In this document: positions 52,670 to 61,819 of the stretch, piece by piece | How the letters are laid out: each line of letters begins with the position of its first letter | How positions within the stretch are numbered: the stretch's first letter is position 1 | DNA from: Bacillota bacterium | GTDB taxonomy: Bacteria; Bacillota; Bacilli; Paenibacillales; NBRC-103111 | Length of the DNA stretch: 64,000 nucleotides | Assembly (NCBI GenBank): GCA_023386955.1 | Contig: JAEWIS010000044.1 | Location: 124,001-188,000 of the forward strand | Direction of reading: 5' to 3' | Notes under the pieces: generated by a model | What the model was told of the DNA's origin: nothing | Seen by the model: the letters and a program-made list of their open reading frames with translations, nothing else | Database searches by the model: none | Position numbers and translations under genes: made by a program

Positions 52670-53764
52670 CTAGCCGTTCTGGCGCTTATAGAGATACAGG
52701 GCATATTCTAGTGGCCGCTCGATGGCCTTCTGATAGATATCCTTGTTGCCAATGCGGGCGAAAACCTCCCGGGCGGGCTTGGGATTGATCTCCAGGAGCC
52801 ATACCTTGCCCCGTTCGTCAATGGCAATATCCAGAGCCAGCTCGCACAAGGAGCCGAATTGCTTCTCCAGATGCTCTGCCGTCAGAAAGGCCAGTCGTTC
52901 CATATCGCCGGTGATGGTCTTCACCCGGGCTGCGGAGCCAAACCTGGCCCGCAGCAGCTTTTCCGTGGGAACGGCGGAGCCCCCTCCGTGCAGGTTGGAG
53001 GTAACGCTGTGCCTGGCCCCGATGCGGCCGGCGCTGCCGGTGACCTTCCATTGCCCGGTGCCGTCCTTTTGGATCAGGAGCCGGAAATCATGAATCCGCC
53101 CGTCCTTCAGCGCAATCCGGATTCCCTGCTGGACCAGGTATCGGGGATACAGCTTCCACCTGCCCAGCCGGGTGCCCAGTTGGGTGCGGGAAACGGTGAA
53201 GGGGGCGATGATCTTGCGGCTTTTTTCCCTGCCCTGGACCCGGAGATTCCCGTTTTCCAGACGCTCGATCCGCAGGATCCCCCGCCCGCCTGTGCCGTCA
53301 ATGGGCTTCACATAGACCAGTCCATGATGGTCCAGCATATGGAGAATATCTGAAGGATTCTGATACTGGGCCGTTTCCGGCAAATAAGGCTTCAGCCGGC
53401 GGTTCCGGCTGAGATTTTGATGCATGCTCCACTTGTGCACCAACGGGCGGCTCATGTATAGAAGCTGGGGATGCTCCGCCCGGAACTTGCGCAGGAGAGG
53501 AAACCGGTAATTCCGCTGGTAGCGGCACCGGTCATACACAATATCCGGGAAGTCGGAGAGCTTCCGTTCCCATTTGTTAAGCTCCTTGTTATATACCCAC
53601 GCGCGGAGCTGCTTGCCGTCCGGAGTTACATCCTCGGGGGTAAAGACAAACAGCTCCAGCCCGATTTTGTCGGCAGTATGGCTCAGCTTGCGGAAATATG
53701 ACAACTCTTCGATCCTGCCGCCGTCAAGATACAGGGTCATGACGCCCAGAGTAGGAGTCGGCAT
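52670..53764 (-). CDS. YheC/YheD family ATP-grasp protein, copy 2
   Basis: A 364-residue protein. The N-terminal domain has GVMTLYLDG and FPDIVYDRCRYQ, and the ATP-grasp domain has LPETAQYQNPSDI, YVKPIDGTGGRGILRI, YLVQQGIRI, HDFRLLIQKDG, and the metal end LALDIAIDERGKVWLLEINPKP. The ATG at 53764 (AGGTG upstream) is chosen; a GTG three codons earlier overlaps the preceding gene. It is the last gene in the tightly packed run, 5 bases after copy 3, with a terminator beyond. Confidence 0.88.
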   Translation of the reverse strand: MPTPTLGVMTLYLDGGRIEELSYFRKLSHTADKIGLELFVFTPEDVTPDGKQLRAWVYNKELNKWERKLSDFPDIVYDRCRYQRNYRFPLLRKFRAEHPQLLYMSRPLVHKWSMHQNLSRNRRLKPYLPETAQYQNPSDILHMLDHHGLVYVKPIDGTGGRGILRIERLENGNLRVQGREKSRKIIAPFTVSRTQLGTRLGRWKLYPRYLVQQGIRIALKDGRIHDFRLLIQKDGTGQWKVTGSAGRIGARHSVTSNLHGGGSAVPTEKLLRARFGSAARVKTITGDMERLAFLTAEHLEKQFGSLCELALDIAIDERGKVWLLEINPKPAREVFARIGNKDIYQKAIERPLEYALYLYKRQNG

Positions 53765-53769
53765 ACGGA

Positions 53770-54894
53770 TCACCTGCTCTTTTTTCGGGATTTGGCCATA
53801 AATTGGCTGTATTCGATCAGACGCTCCAGCGAACGTTTGCGGATATCCGGCTCGTCAAACTTCATCGGACGGGAGTTGGCCTCAAAAAACCAGATTTGTC
53901 CGGTGGTATCCACACCCAAATCCATGGACATTTCGCCAAGGGAATGGCCGGAGGCCTTCTCGATTTGTCGCGCAATGGATAAGGCGGAGATTCTGGCCTT
54001 GAACAAGGTATGGCGGGCGGCCTCCGGTCCCAGAGCGGCGGTCAGCACCGTTTCGGGCTGATGGATGGAGCCGCCTCTGGGAACATGGGTGGTAATGGAG
54101 GATTTCCCGGCTACCCGGGCGCCGATCCCCGACAGGCTCCATTCCCCTTGGCCGTTCTTCTGCACCAGCACCCGCAAATCGAAGGGACGGTCCTCGTACC
54201 GGGCCAGCTCAATGCCCTGCTGCACGATGTATTCCTCCGCCCCGGCCTGCCCCTTGACGGAGCTCCATAAGCGGGGGAAAGCCGGATAGGAGGTGGCTTT
54301 GCTGTTTTTGGTGGCCTGCACCCGCAGCACAAAGGCATCGGGTTTGGTTTTGCTCCGTTCCACCCGCATAATACCTGCTCCAGCCTTGCCCTTCACCGGC
54401 TTCAGGTAGACCACCGGGAAGAGGGCCAGCATGGCTTCCAGATCGGAAGGTCCGAAGAGTCGCCTGGTGGACGGCACATACTTGCGGGTCTGCTTGGATT
54501 TGTTCAGCCATTCGAACAAGGTCCATTTGTAGAAAAAGGAGGGATTGAACAGCCGGACACGGGAGTGCTTCAAGCAAGCCTTCAGAAGCTGCTGCACCTC
54601 TGGACGCTGTTCCTCCTTGCGGTTGGGGATCCGGTTATAGATAACCTGCGGAAACGGGAAGCTTCCCTGGCTCCATGAGCGGCTTTCGGAATGGTATTGA
54701 AACCCGTTGATGCGTTTTTGTCCCAGCTTCACGTCTGTTACCCTCGTTACATACACCATCATCCCGCGCTCCCGGCCGGTTTTGATCAGATCGATAAAAT
54801 TCTGGTGGTTGCCCCGGAAAGGGCGCTTTTCATCCTCCACCGTCAATATCGCCATGACCTGCTGCGGGGAGCCGTCATGAAGCACAATGCCCAT
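53770..54894 (-). CDS. YheC/YheD family ATP-grasp protein, copy 3
   Basis: A 374-residue protein. The N-terminal region carries FPFPQVIYNRIPNRKEE, then FNPSFFYKWTLFEWL; the ATP-grasp domain has YLKPVKGKAGAGIMRV, YIVQQGIEL, FDLRVLVQKNGQGEW and the metal site MDLGVDTTGQIWFFEANSRPMKF. It starts on the base after the stop of copy 4 (TAAATG), with AGGAGG inside the end of that gene, so the two are translationally coupled. The role in the spore is inferred from the family. Confidence 0.88.
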   Translation of the reverse strand: MGIVLHDGSPQQVMAILTVEDEKRPFRGNHQNFIDLIKTGRERGMMVYVTRVTDVKLGQKRINGFQYHSESRSWSQGSFPFPQVIYNRIPNRKEEQRPEVQQLLKACLKHSRVRLFNPSFFYKWTLFEWLNKSKQTRKYVPSTRRLFGPSDLEAMLALFPVVYLKPVKGKAGAGIMRVERSKTKPDAFVLRVQATKNSKATSYPAFPRLWSSVKGQAGAEEYIVQQGIELARYEDRPFDLRVLVQKNGQGEWSLSGIGARVAGKSSITTHVPRGGSIHQPETVLTAALGPEAARHTLFKARISALSIARQIEKASGHSLGEMSMDLGVDTTGQIWFFEANSRPMKFDEPDIRKRSLERLIEYSQFMAKSRKKSR

Positions 54895-56268
54895 TTATCC
54901 CTCCCTCCTCGCACGGAATCGGCTCAGATAGAGGCAATGGTTGAACAGATGAGTCAGGGTGGCTTTGCCGGAGGCCTTCAGAGCCGGGTGCTTGAAGATG
55001 GAACGGCCGGGTTTGGCATTGGCCTCGAACATCCAGATCCGGTCGTTCTGGTCGATACCCAGATCGAAGCCCAGCTCACCCAGCGGGTGATTGTACCGGC
55101 GCTCAATGGCCTCCGCCAGCTTGATGGCGGTTTCCTTGGCCGTATCCAGCATGCTGTCCGCCTTGGAAGCCCCGTACACCCGGGTTAAGGCTTGCTCCGG
55201 GGTCAAGAGCTCGCCGCCGTTGCGGATGTGCGTGGTTACACTGCCCCTTCCCGCCCGTTTGGCGCCGATCCCGGCAGGCACCCATTGGTTCACGCCGTTT
55301 TTGGTCATGTGGAAGCGGAAATCCAACGGGCAGCCGTCCAGCTCAATGAGGCGGATGCCCTGCTGCACCACATAATGCTGGAGATTGATATTATGCCTCC
55401 GCAGCAGCTTCATCAGGCCGTCAAAGCTGCCGAAGCGGATCAGCATATTCGAGCCGTTCCGCCGGAAGCGGGCGAAGTAACCCCGGCCTTGGGTGTAGGT
55501 CAGCCGGTAGATGCCGATGCCGAGGCTTCCCCCGGTGGGCTTCAGATAGAGAAATTTATGCTTCTCCATCAGGCGGCGGATTTCTTCAGGGGAAGGGTTG
55601 ATGGCCGATTCCGGCACATGCCGCTCGGCATCGCTTTCCCCGTCCAGAAGGCGGTATACATCCCACTTGTCGAAGAAGCTCCAGTTGAAGAGGGGAATGC
55701 GTCTGCGCACAAAACGCTCCTTGAAATTTTCCATGCTGGCCAGCTTCTCGGCCCGGCGGCTGGGCAGCCGGTTGTATACCACGTCGGGAAGCGGGAAGGT
55801 TTTGCGGATCCACTTGCCGTCCGCGCCCATGGTGTAGCCTGAAACCTCGCCTGCATCCCAGTTGACCTGGTTGGGGGAAAAGGCCACATGGAATGCCTTG
55901 TCGCGGCCTGTGGCGAAGATTTCCCGGATGAAGCCGGTGCGGGAGCCGAAGGGGGCGCCCGAGCCGCCGTCGGTGCTGGTGAGAATGCCGATAACCGGCC
56001 CCAGCTGCAGCTCGCCTGAGCCGTTGCTTTTAATCAGGCATTTGCCGGTGCGGGGCAGCCGGAGGTCGGCCACCAGATTGACGGGCAGCGTAATGGTATT
56101 ATCCTGGCGGTTAACGGTTCGCAGGGTGACCCCGGCGGATTTGCCGCCGATTTTCAGAGTCCCGCTCCGCCCGGAGGAGATCTGCAGGAATTTGGCCAAC
56201 GGCCGGCTCAAGATCACCGTCCGTCCGGGCTGGCGATTGATCGTGATGGAGCATGTCGTAAAGCTCAT
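54895..56268 (-). CDS. yheD: YheD-type ATP-grasp protein with N-terminal beta domain, copy 4
   Basis: A 457-residue protein, the length of Bacillus subtilis YheD. The first ~95 residues form a beta-rich domain (SITINRQPGRTVILS, then VNLVADLRLPRTGKC), absent from copies 1-3 and 5. The next part is the family region (FPLPDVVYNRLPSRRAEK) and the ATP-grasp domain: YLKPTGGSLGIGIYRL, YVVQQGIRLIELDGCPLDFR, and the end LGFDLGIDQNDRIWMFEANAKPGRS. The start at 56268 has TTAGGAGG before it; 31 further upstream codons are open but lack a site. Hairpin repeats lie in the 262-base gap upstream. Confidence 0.9.
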   Translation of the reverse strand: MSFTTCSITINRQPGRTVILSRPLAKFLQISSGRSGTLKIGGKSAGVTLRTVNRQDNTITLPVNLVADLRLPRTGKCLIKSNGSGELQLGPVIGILTSTDGGSGAPFGSRTGFIREIFATGRDKAFHVAFSPNQVNWDAGEVSGYTMGADGKWIRKTFPLPDVVYNRLPSRRAEKLASMENFKERFVRRRIPLFNWSFFDKWDVYRLLDGESDAERHVPESAINPSPEEIRRLMEKHKFLYLKPTGGSLGIGIYRLTYTQGRGYFARFRRNGSNMLIRFGSFDGLMKLLRRHNINLQHYVVQQGIRLIELDGCPLDFRFHMTKNGVNQWVPAGIGAKRAGRGSVTTHIRNGGELLTPEQALTRVYGASKADSMLDTAKETAIKLAEAIERRYNHPLGELGFDLGIDQNDRIWMFEANAKPGRSIFKHPALKASGKATLTHLFNHCLYLSRFRARREG

Positions 56269-56284
56269 GGTGGAACCTCCTAAG

Positions 56285-56388
56285 GGCTTTCCGACAGGAA
56301 AGCCTGCGTCGTAAGCATAAGCTTTGGTTTTCGCACAAGCGAAAACTGGCATCGAAAGCATAAGCTAAGGGCTTTCCGACAGAAAGCC
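56285..56388. repeat. Paired GGCTTTCC hairpins and GCATAAGCT repeats upstream of yheD
   Basis: In the gap 56269-56530, GGCTTTCC-GACA-GGAAAGCC (56285-56304) and a close copy (56370-56388, one base shorter) are 85 bases apart. GCATAAGCT stands at 56315-56323 and 56358-56366, and TTTTCGCACAAGCGAAAA forms a third palindrome between them. GCATAAGCT also occurs near 35932. They may be a transcription break or regulatory structure between two ATP-grasp pairs. Confidence 0.55.
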
Positions 56389-56530
56389 GAATGTCTTTCG
56401 GAATAGGATATAAAATGTTTGCTATTCCTGATTTGAGCCTGTTTTAGAGATCAAAATGATGAAAAAGCGATCATTTTATGCTCCCGTTGGATGCAATAGG
56501 CGAGTAAACATGTTTGAATCTGCGTCCTCT

Positions 56531-57694
56531 TTAAGGAATACAAATCAGCGGTTTGGGTCGTGCTTGCTTCCCGTCCGGACGGAGGCTGGTCCGCGAGAGG
56601 ATGTAGCAGGCGTAGGCGATGGGATTACGCTCCGCTTGCAGCAGCAGCTTCTCCTGGCCCAGCTTGCGGAAGATGGAGCGCCCCGGCTTGGTATTGGCCT
56701 CGATAATCCACACCTGGCCCTCCCGGTCCACACCCAGATCCAGTCCCAGCTCCGCCATTCTGCCGTTGCAGGCCTCCAACGCGGCTGGAATCCGCCGGAC
56801 CAGCATCCGCAGCGTCTCCAGAAGCTCCGCTGCCCGGGCACTGCCGAATTGCTGACTCAGCCATTCGTCAACCTCTACTGCTGAACCCCCGCCGTGTAAG
56901 TTGGAGGTCATACTCCCCGAGGCGCCTACCCGGGCGCCCATTCCTGTGAGCTCCCAGAGCCCTCTGCCGTTCTTCTGAACCAGGGCCCGGATGTCCCAGG
57001 CTTCGCCGGAGGGGGCGGCCAGCTCCAGGTAGGGCTGCATCAGGTAGGGGCGTCGGCCCATAAAACCTCCCAGCCATTGGACAAACCCCGCTTCGCGGGC
57101 GAATTCCAGGTCAACCGGCTGATTGGCCGGATCCCGGGCCCGCACGCGCCAGCCGTGCTCAGTCCGTTCCGCCAGAACGGTGCCCTTGCCTTGGGAGCCG
57201 CTGACCGGCTTCAAGAAGATGCGTTTTTCCTGGCGAAGCTGGCGGACTGCTTCTTCCGGCCCGGAAATTTTCACAGTCCGCGGCAGGTACGGACGGAGAA
57301 CCGGGTCCCGCCGCAGGAAATGCAGCATCTCCCACTTGCTTTTCAGCCCGTAACCCAGATATGGCGCCTGCTTGAGGGAGCACAATCTGCGGACCGCCTG
57401 CCGGTGGGCTTCGTAGGACGTTTTGCTGCTGAAAAAGGCTCTGTCGTAAATCAGGTCCGGCAGCGGATAAAGGCGCTTCTCCCAGCCGCCCTCCGGGCTC
57501 CAGCCGTATCCCTCCACAGTCATCTCCGCTTCATTCACATCCTGCGGAGAGAACACAAAGACCTCCGCCCCGCAGGAATGCCCTGCGGCGCATAAGCTTT
57601 CATGGAATCTGGTTTCGCCGAAGGGGGGGATTTGGCCACTCCGGAATTCGCCGGCCATTACGCCGATATAGTGCCTGCTGTTTTGACGCTTCAT
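56531..57694 (-). CDS. YheC/YheD family ATP-grasp protein, copy 5
   Basis: A 387-residue protein. The N-terminal part carries IGVMAGEFRSG, VFVFSPQDV and LPDLIYDRAFF; the ATP-grasp domain has LPRTVKISGPEEAVRQL, FLKPVSGSQGKGTVLAE, YLMQPYLEL, WDIRALVQKNGRGLWEL and LGLDLGVDREGQVWIIEANTKPGRS. Its C-terminus has a short basic extension. AGGAGG lies four bases before the ATG, and the gap to copy 6 upstream is 21 bases, so copies 6 and 5 share a transcript. Confidence 0.88.
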   Translation of the reverse strand: MKRQNSRHYIGVMAGEFRSGQIPPFGETRFHESLCAAGHSCGAEVFVFSPQDVNEAEMTVEGYGWSPEGGWEKRLYPLPDLIYDRAFFSSKTSYEAHRQAVRRLCSLKQAPYLGYGLKSKWEMLHFLRRDPVLRPYLPRTVKISGPEEAVRQLRQEKRIFLKPVSGSQGKGTVLAERTEHGWRVRARDPANQPVDLEFAREAGFVQWLGGFMGRRPYLMQPYLELAAPSGEAWDIRALVQKNGRGLWELTGMGARVGASGSMTSNLHGGGSAVEVDEWLSQQFGSARAAELLETLRMLVRRIPAALEACNGRMAELGLDLGVDREGQVWIIEANTKPGRSIFRKLGQEKLLLQAERNPIAYACYILSRTSLRPDGKQARPKPLICIP

Positions 57695-57715
57695 GAATCC
57701 TCCTGCTAGGGGGTG

Positions 57716-59086
57716 TTATTTGCCCCATGCGTGTTGGGAATAGAGCACAACCTGCTTCACCGACGGACGGATTTTGCTGTCGCCGGAAGGGGTGTTATCC
57801 TCCTTGGAGGGTTTGGAATTAACCTCCAGAAGCCATACCCGACCTGCCGCATCCACAGCCAAATCGACGCCCAGCTCCGCAAAATGCCCGTCAATGGTGG
57901 CATCCACACTTTTGGCGATGGAGAGAGCGGCAGTCCGCAGCTTGGTGTTTACGCCCGTCCGTACCCCGGAAGGGAGATTGCTGCGGGCAACGGCCTCCGA
58001 AACGGGGCTTAGGGTTCCGCCGCGGGCCAGGTTGGAAACGAAGGTATTGCTGGCGGCCACCCGGGCCACCACGGAGGTGACAGCCCATTCCCCTTCACCG
58101 TTCTTCTGCACCAGCGCCCGGAAATCCACGGGACGCCCGCCGGTTTCCATCAGCCTAAGCCCCTGCTGAATCTGGTAGCGGCGCTGCTTCATTTTGCCGG
58201 AGATGGTCTGGAATAGTTGGGTCAGTGTAGGGTAATGCTGGCGCTTCACTCCCGCGAGACTGCTGAAGGAGCATTGGTAGCCCCCGCCCTCCGGCTGGGA
58301 GGTGATGCGGATGATGCCTTTGCCCAGGCTGCCGGTGATGGGCTTGAGAAAAACCGTGTTGTATTTTTTGCACATGGTCTTCAGCATTGCGAAATTTTTG
58401 AACAGATAGGATTCGGGAAGATAGGCATGCACGCCTTTTTCCTTGCGCAGGGCTTGGAATACCTCGGTTTTGTCCAGGTACTTCTCGTTAAAGGCTACCG
58501 ATCCGTACCGGGTTTTGAGCTCGCGCATGAACTGCTGCACCTGGGGTTTGTTCTCCAGCTTGCGGGAGGTTACGCGGTTGTACATCACATTGGGGCACGG
58601 GAATGAAGATTTGACCCAGCGCCCCTCCGACAGCGCCCAGCCCTGGACGGTAGAGGCTTCTCCACCAATGTCATTGGGCGTGAAAAAATAAGCTGCTCCC
58701 CCGTGGAGCCTGCAGGCTTCCGTCAATTCCGCACAGAAGGCGGTCATGGCGCCGAAGGGGCGGTCCGGGGCATGGGTGTACACCCGGCTCATAAGCACTC
58801 CGATTAACGGGCCGATATGAAGCGTGCGGGATGCGGCGTGGTAAGAGACGCACAGCTTCGTACCGTGGGAAATCGACAGGCTTGCCGCCAACTGGGGGCT
58901 CATGCGCAGCGATGCTTGGCTGGACTGGGTGATGCGGACCTCCCTTCGGGCGGAACCGAATCGAAGCGTCACGGGTTCGCGGAGCGGCAGCTTCAGCTTT
59001 TTCAGGAATCCCGCCCCGATGGCAATTTGTTCCTCCGGGTGAGCGCTGCCGGATTGCAAATACACCGGCAGCTTGATTTTGGCCAT
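57716..59086 (-). CDS. YheD-type ATP-grasp protein with N-terminal beta domain, copy 6
   Basis: A 456-residue protein with a beta-rich N-terminal domain (about 1-90: IAIGAGFLKKLKLPLREPVT and LRFGSARREV) like copy 4, then the family region (FPCPNVMYNRVTSRKLENK) and the ATP-grasp domain: FLKPITGSLGKGIIRI, YQIQQGLRLMETGGRPVDFR and LGVDLAVDAAGRVWLLEVNSKPS. It is the first gene of the five-gene minus-strand run; AAGGAG precedes its ATG. Copies 4 and 6 are the YheD-length members, and 2, 3 and 5 the YheC-length members. Confidence 0.89.
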   Translation of the reverse strand: MAKIKLPVYLQSGSAHPEEQIAIGAGFLKKLKLPLREPVTLRFGSARREVRITQSSQASLRMSPQLAASLSISHGTKLCVSYHAASRTLHIGPLIGVLMSRVYTHAPDRPFGAMTAFCAELTEACRLHGGAAYFFTPNDIGGEASTVQGWALSEGRWVKSSFPCPNVMYNRVTSRKLENKPQVQQFMRELKTRYGSVAFNEKYLDKTEVFQALRKEKGVHAYLPESYLFKNFAMLKTMCKKYNTVFLKPITGSLGKGIIRITSQPEGGGYQCSFSSLAGVKRQHYPTLTQLFQTISGKMKQRRYQIQQGLRLMETGGRPVDFRALVQKNGEGEWAVTSVVARVAASNTFVSNLARGGTLSPVSEAVARSNLPSGVRTGVNTKLRTAALSIAKSVDATIDGHFAELGVDLAVDAAGRVWLLEVNSKPSKEDNTPSGDSKIRPSVKQVVLYSQHAWGK

Positions 59087-59331
59087 ATGGAAATCTCCTT
59101 CCCGGCTCCTTTTAGGATCGCGTATGAGAACATGAGAACTACTCCATCATATGAGGACATTTGCCCCTTTGTGATTGGATGGCGCCCATCTTGCCTCTCT
59201 CTGTCCCCGGTGGACAAGACGCATATCCGGAAGCCCGGCCTCATAGGCTGTAATAACAGGAGCTTGAAGCCCGGCGGGAACAATGCCAATTGGGCTCAGC
59301 CGGGACGATGGAAAAAAGGGGAGAACCGAAC

Positions 59332-59610
59332 ATGCCATTTTGGAAGCATCTTTTGTATGTGGGCGTTGCAGGAGGTATGCTGCTGTATGCCGTACCGCGG
59401 CTGGCGGTAGGAGAGGGGCTGGGGGCGGGGCCGGTGTTCGGCACCGTGTGGCTCTGCTTCGCTATGCTGGTAATCGCCGCACAGCTCCATGAGCTGCTGG
59501 GTGTGGACGCCAAGAAACGGGAGCGGCTGCGGCAGGTCAAACGGATGAGGAAGTTCAAGCTCCAGCGCAAAGCGGACAGTCTGGCAGAGCGGCTCGGAAA
59601 AGGGGCGTAG
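59332..59610 (+). CDS. Small membrane protein, function unknown
   Basis: A 92-residue protein with two membrane segments (about residues 6-22 and 32-52) and a strongly basic cytoplasmic tail rich in Lys/Arg (KKRERLRQVKRMRKFKLQRK). The ATG at 59332 is set by AAGGGGAG eight bases upstream; the open frame begins earlier at 59290 without support. It is divergent from the ATP-grasp operon and followed by a terminator. The family is not recognised. Confidence 0.7.
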   Translation: MPFWKHLLYVGVAGGMLLYAVPRLAVGEGLGAGPVFGTVWLCFAMLVIAAQLHELLGVDAKKRERLRQVKRMRKFKLQRKADSLAERLGKGA

Positions 59611-59620
59611 CCCATCAAGA

Positions 59621-59647
59621 CCCGGCGGGTAGATCGCCGGGTTTTTT
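59621..59647 (+). terminator. Terminator of the small membrane protein gene
   Basis: CCCGGCG and CGCCGGG form a perfect 7-bp stem with a 7-base loop, followed by six T. Confidence 0.92.
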
Positions 59648-59725
59648 GCATATTTCAGCGGGAGGGGGATGGGGCACCTGACGAAGGGGGAATGTTGGCG
59701 GGTTTGAGCGGAGCAATGTTGATTC

Positions 59726-59907
59726 TAACGAATCTCAGCCACGTTAATTCACCCATTCGGTCCGTTTCGTCTTTTTAATGAATCAGAGGAGCCTTATTGC
59801 ACCAAAAAGATCCTGAAATGAGCAGGGAGGGAAGAAATAACGGGGCTCATATTCGTTACATTTCCCAATGCGTGATTTTCGGGAAGTAAGCTTTGTGAAA
59901 TTCGTTA
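59726..59907. repeat. Three 21-nt TAAC...GTTA elements before ytoI
   Basis: The gap 59648-60015 has no gene. It carries 21-base elements at 59726-59746 (TAACGAATCTCAGCCACGTTA in two parts: TAACGAATC and CCACGTTA), 59838-59858 (TAACGGGGC to TTCGTTA) and 59887-59907 (TAAGCTTTG to TTCGTTA). The rest is probably the ytoI promoter region. Confidence 0.65.
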
Positions 59908-60015
59908 GAGCCAGAAACGGCTGGATGCGTTTTTCCTATTGTCGCAGCGGGTGATTCTATACTATAATTGGGACAATAACAGTATGGTACAGAATCCGGA
60001 TTTGAGGTGTAACAG

Positions 60016-61353
60016 ATGACGAATATCTCCCAGGATGATTCGCTTACGAAGCATGAACAGATACTCCGGTATATCGAAAGCCTGAAGGTCGGAAACAAAA
60101 TCTCCGTCCGCAAAATTGCCAAGGATATGGAGGTCAGCGAGGGCACTGCTTACCGCGCCATCAAGGAAGCGGAGAACCAGGGACTTGTCAGCACCAAGGA
60201 ACGGATCGGCACCGTAAGAGTGGAGAAAAAGCAGCGCAACAACATCGATAAATTGACCTTTGCCGAGGTCGTGAATATTGTGGATGGGGTTGTGTTAGGC
60301 GGAGCACAGGGTCTGGAGAAGACACTGAACAAGTTTGTCATCGGTGCCATGCAGGAGGAGGCCATGATCCGCTACATTGAGGAGGGCAACCTGCTGATTG
60401 TGGGCAACCGGGAAAAGGCTCACATCTTTGCGCTCCAGCTGGGGGCTGCGGTGCTCATCACCGGGGGCTTCGACACCTCCGATGAAGTGAAGCATTTGGC
60501 CAACAAAATGGGTCTGCCTATTATCTCCTGCAGCTACGATACCTTCACCGTCGCCTCTATGATCAACCGCGCTATTTACGACCGGCTGATCAAGAAGAAA
60601 ATTATGCTGGTGGAGGACATTCTGCCTTCCCGCGGACAGGTCTCCACTCTCAAAAGCTCCCATACCGCACAGGATATGCGCGAGCTTATCGAAAGCTCCG
60701 GCCACAGCCGCTTCCCCGTGGTGGACGAGTGGAACCGGGTGGTGGGGGTGGTTACCTCCAAGGATATGCTGGGCGCTCCGGCGGAGCAGACCATCGATAA
60801 GCTGATGACCCGCAATCCTCTCACTGTTTATATGCAAACCTCCTTGGCTTCGGCGGCGCATCTGATGGTGTGGGAGGGGATCGAGCTTCTACCGGTGGTG
60901 GACGCCAACCGGAAGCTGATCGGCGTCATCAGCCGCAAGGACGTGCTGAAGGTGATGCAATATGTGCAGCGCCAGCCGCAGGTAGGTGAAACCTTCGAGG
61001 ATCTCATTTGGGCGGGATTCGAGGAGTACCGGGACGAGGAAGGGCGGATATACTTCCGCGGGACAGTGACACCGCAAATGACCAACCATCTGGGCTCGGT
61101 TTCCGCCGGAGTGCTGACGACACTCATGAAGCAGAGCGCCGTACGCGCTGTCCATGAAAGCAAAAAGGGCGACATGGTCATTGACAACATGTCCACCTAT
61201 TTCCTGCACCCGGTGCAGATTGAAAGCCAGATTGAGATCCGTCCCCGTATCATCGAGATCAGCCGGAAATTCGGCAAGGTGGATGTGGAGATGTTCTATA
61301 ACGGCCAGATGGTAGCCAAGGCCATGCTGACGGCCCAGGTGTTTGACCAGTAA
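60016..61353 (+). CDS. ytoI: CBS/DRTGG/thioesterase-domain protein YtoI
   Basis: A 445-residue, four-part protein of the Bacillus YtoI type. In order: a winged helix-turn-helix (about 12-70: ISVRKIAKDMEVSEGTAYRAI in part SEGTAYRAIKEAE), a DRTGG domain (about 80-190, ending in CSYDTFTVA), a pair of CBS domains (about 195-315) and a C-terminal hotdog domain (about 335-440). CBS pairs sense adenine nucleotides or similar ligands, so it probably links nucleotide or acyl-CoA state to gene control; no target is known. It is followed by an HxlR gene after 15 bases. Confidence 0.93.
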   Translation: MTNISQDDSLTKHEQILRYIESLKVGNKISVRKIAKDMEVSEGTAYRAIKEAENQGLVSTKERIGTVRVEKKQRNNIDKLTFAEVVNIVDGVVLGGAQGLEKTLNKFVIGAMQEEAMIRYIEEGNLLIVGNREKAHIFALQLGAAVLITGGFDTSDEVKHLANKMGLPIISCSYDTFTVASMINRAIYDRLIKKKIMLVEDILPSRGQVSTLKSSHTAQDMRELIESSGHSRFPVVDEWNRVVGVVTSKDMLGAPAEQTIDKLMTRNPLTVYMQTSLASAAHLMVWEGIELLPVVDANRKLIGVISRKDVLKVMQYVQRQPQVGETFEDLIWAGFEEYRDEEGRIYFRGTVTPQMTNHLGSVSAGVLTTLMKQSAVRAVHESKKGDMVIDNMSTYFLHPVQIESQIEIRPRIIEISRKFGKVDVEMFYNGQMVAKAMLTAQVFDQ

Positions 61354-61368
61354 ACTAGGAGGCCGGGG

Positions 61369-61761
61369 ATGAAAATCAGGGAGGATTATACGTGTCCGCT
61401 GGAAATCGCCCATGATATTATGAAGGGCAAATGGAAGCCTATCATTCTATTCCAGCTGCAAAGGGAACCGGTCTCCTTGTCCGCACTGGAGCGCAGCATT
61501 GCCGGTATCAGCCAGAAAATGCTGCTGGAGCAGCTGAAGGAGCTCCAGGCTTTCGGCTTGGTGGACAAACATGCCTTTGATGGTTATCCGCTGCGTGTGG
61601 AGTATTCCTTAACGCCGGACCGTGGACGCAGAATGCTGGAGGCTGTGCGGATCATGCAGCAGATTGGTGTGGACATCATGGTGGAGCAAGGCCAGACCGA
61701 CTTTTTGGATGCAAAGGGGATTGCCTATTCCAAAGACGGCTGCCCACAAAAAAGTGGGTAA
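61369..61761 (+). CDS. HxlR family transcriptional regulator
   Basis: A 130-residue winged-helix protein of the HxlR type: CPLEIAHDIMKGKWKPIIL opens the domain with the conserved Cys9, then LSALERSIAGISQKMLLEQLKEL and YSLTPDRGRRML. In several HxlR proteins this cysteine senses reactive electrophiles or oxidants. Its ATG is 15 bases after the ytoI stop with AGGAGG, so they are cotranscribed. The isochorismatase-family gene downstream (58 bases) may be its target. Confidence 0.9.
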   Translation: MKIREDYTCPLEIAHDIMKGKWKPIILFQLQREPVSLSALERSIAGISQKMLLEQLKELQAFGLVDKHAFDGYPLRVEYSLTPDRGRRMLEAVRIMQQIGVDIMVEQGQTDFLDAKGIAYSKDGCPQKSG

Positions 61762-61819
61762 TGTACACTTCTCTCCCCCCTCATTATAATAGGCGTAAAT
61801 GCGGTGAGGAGGGACTTGT

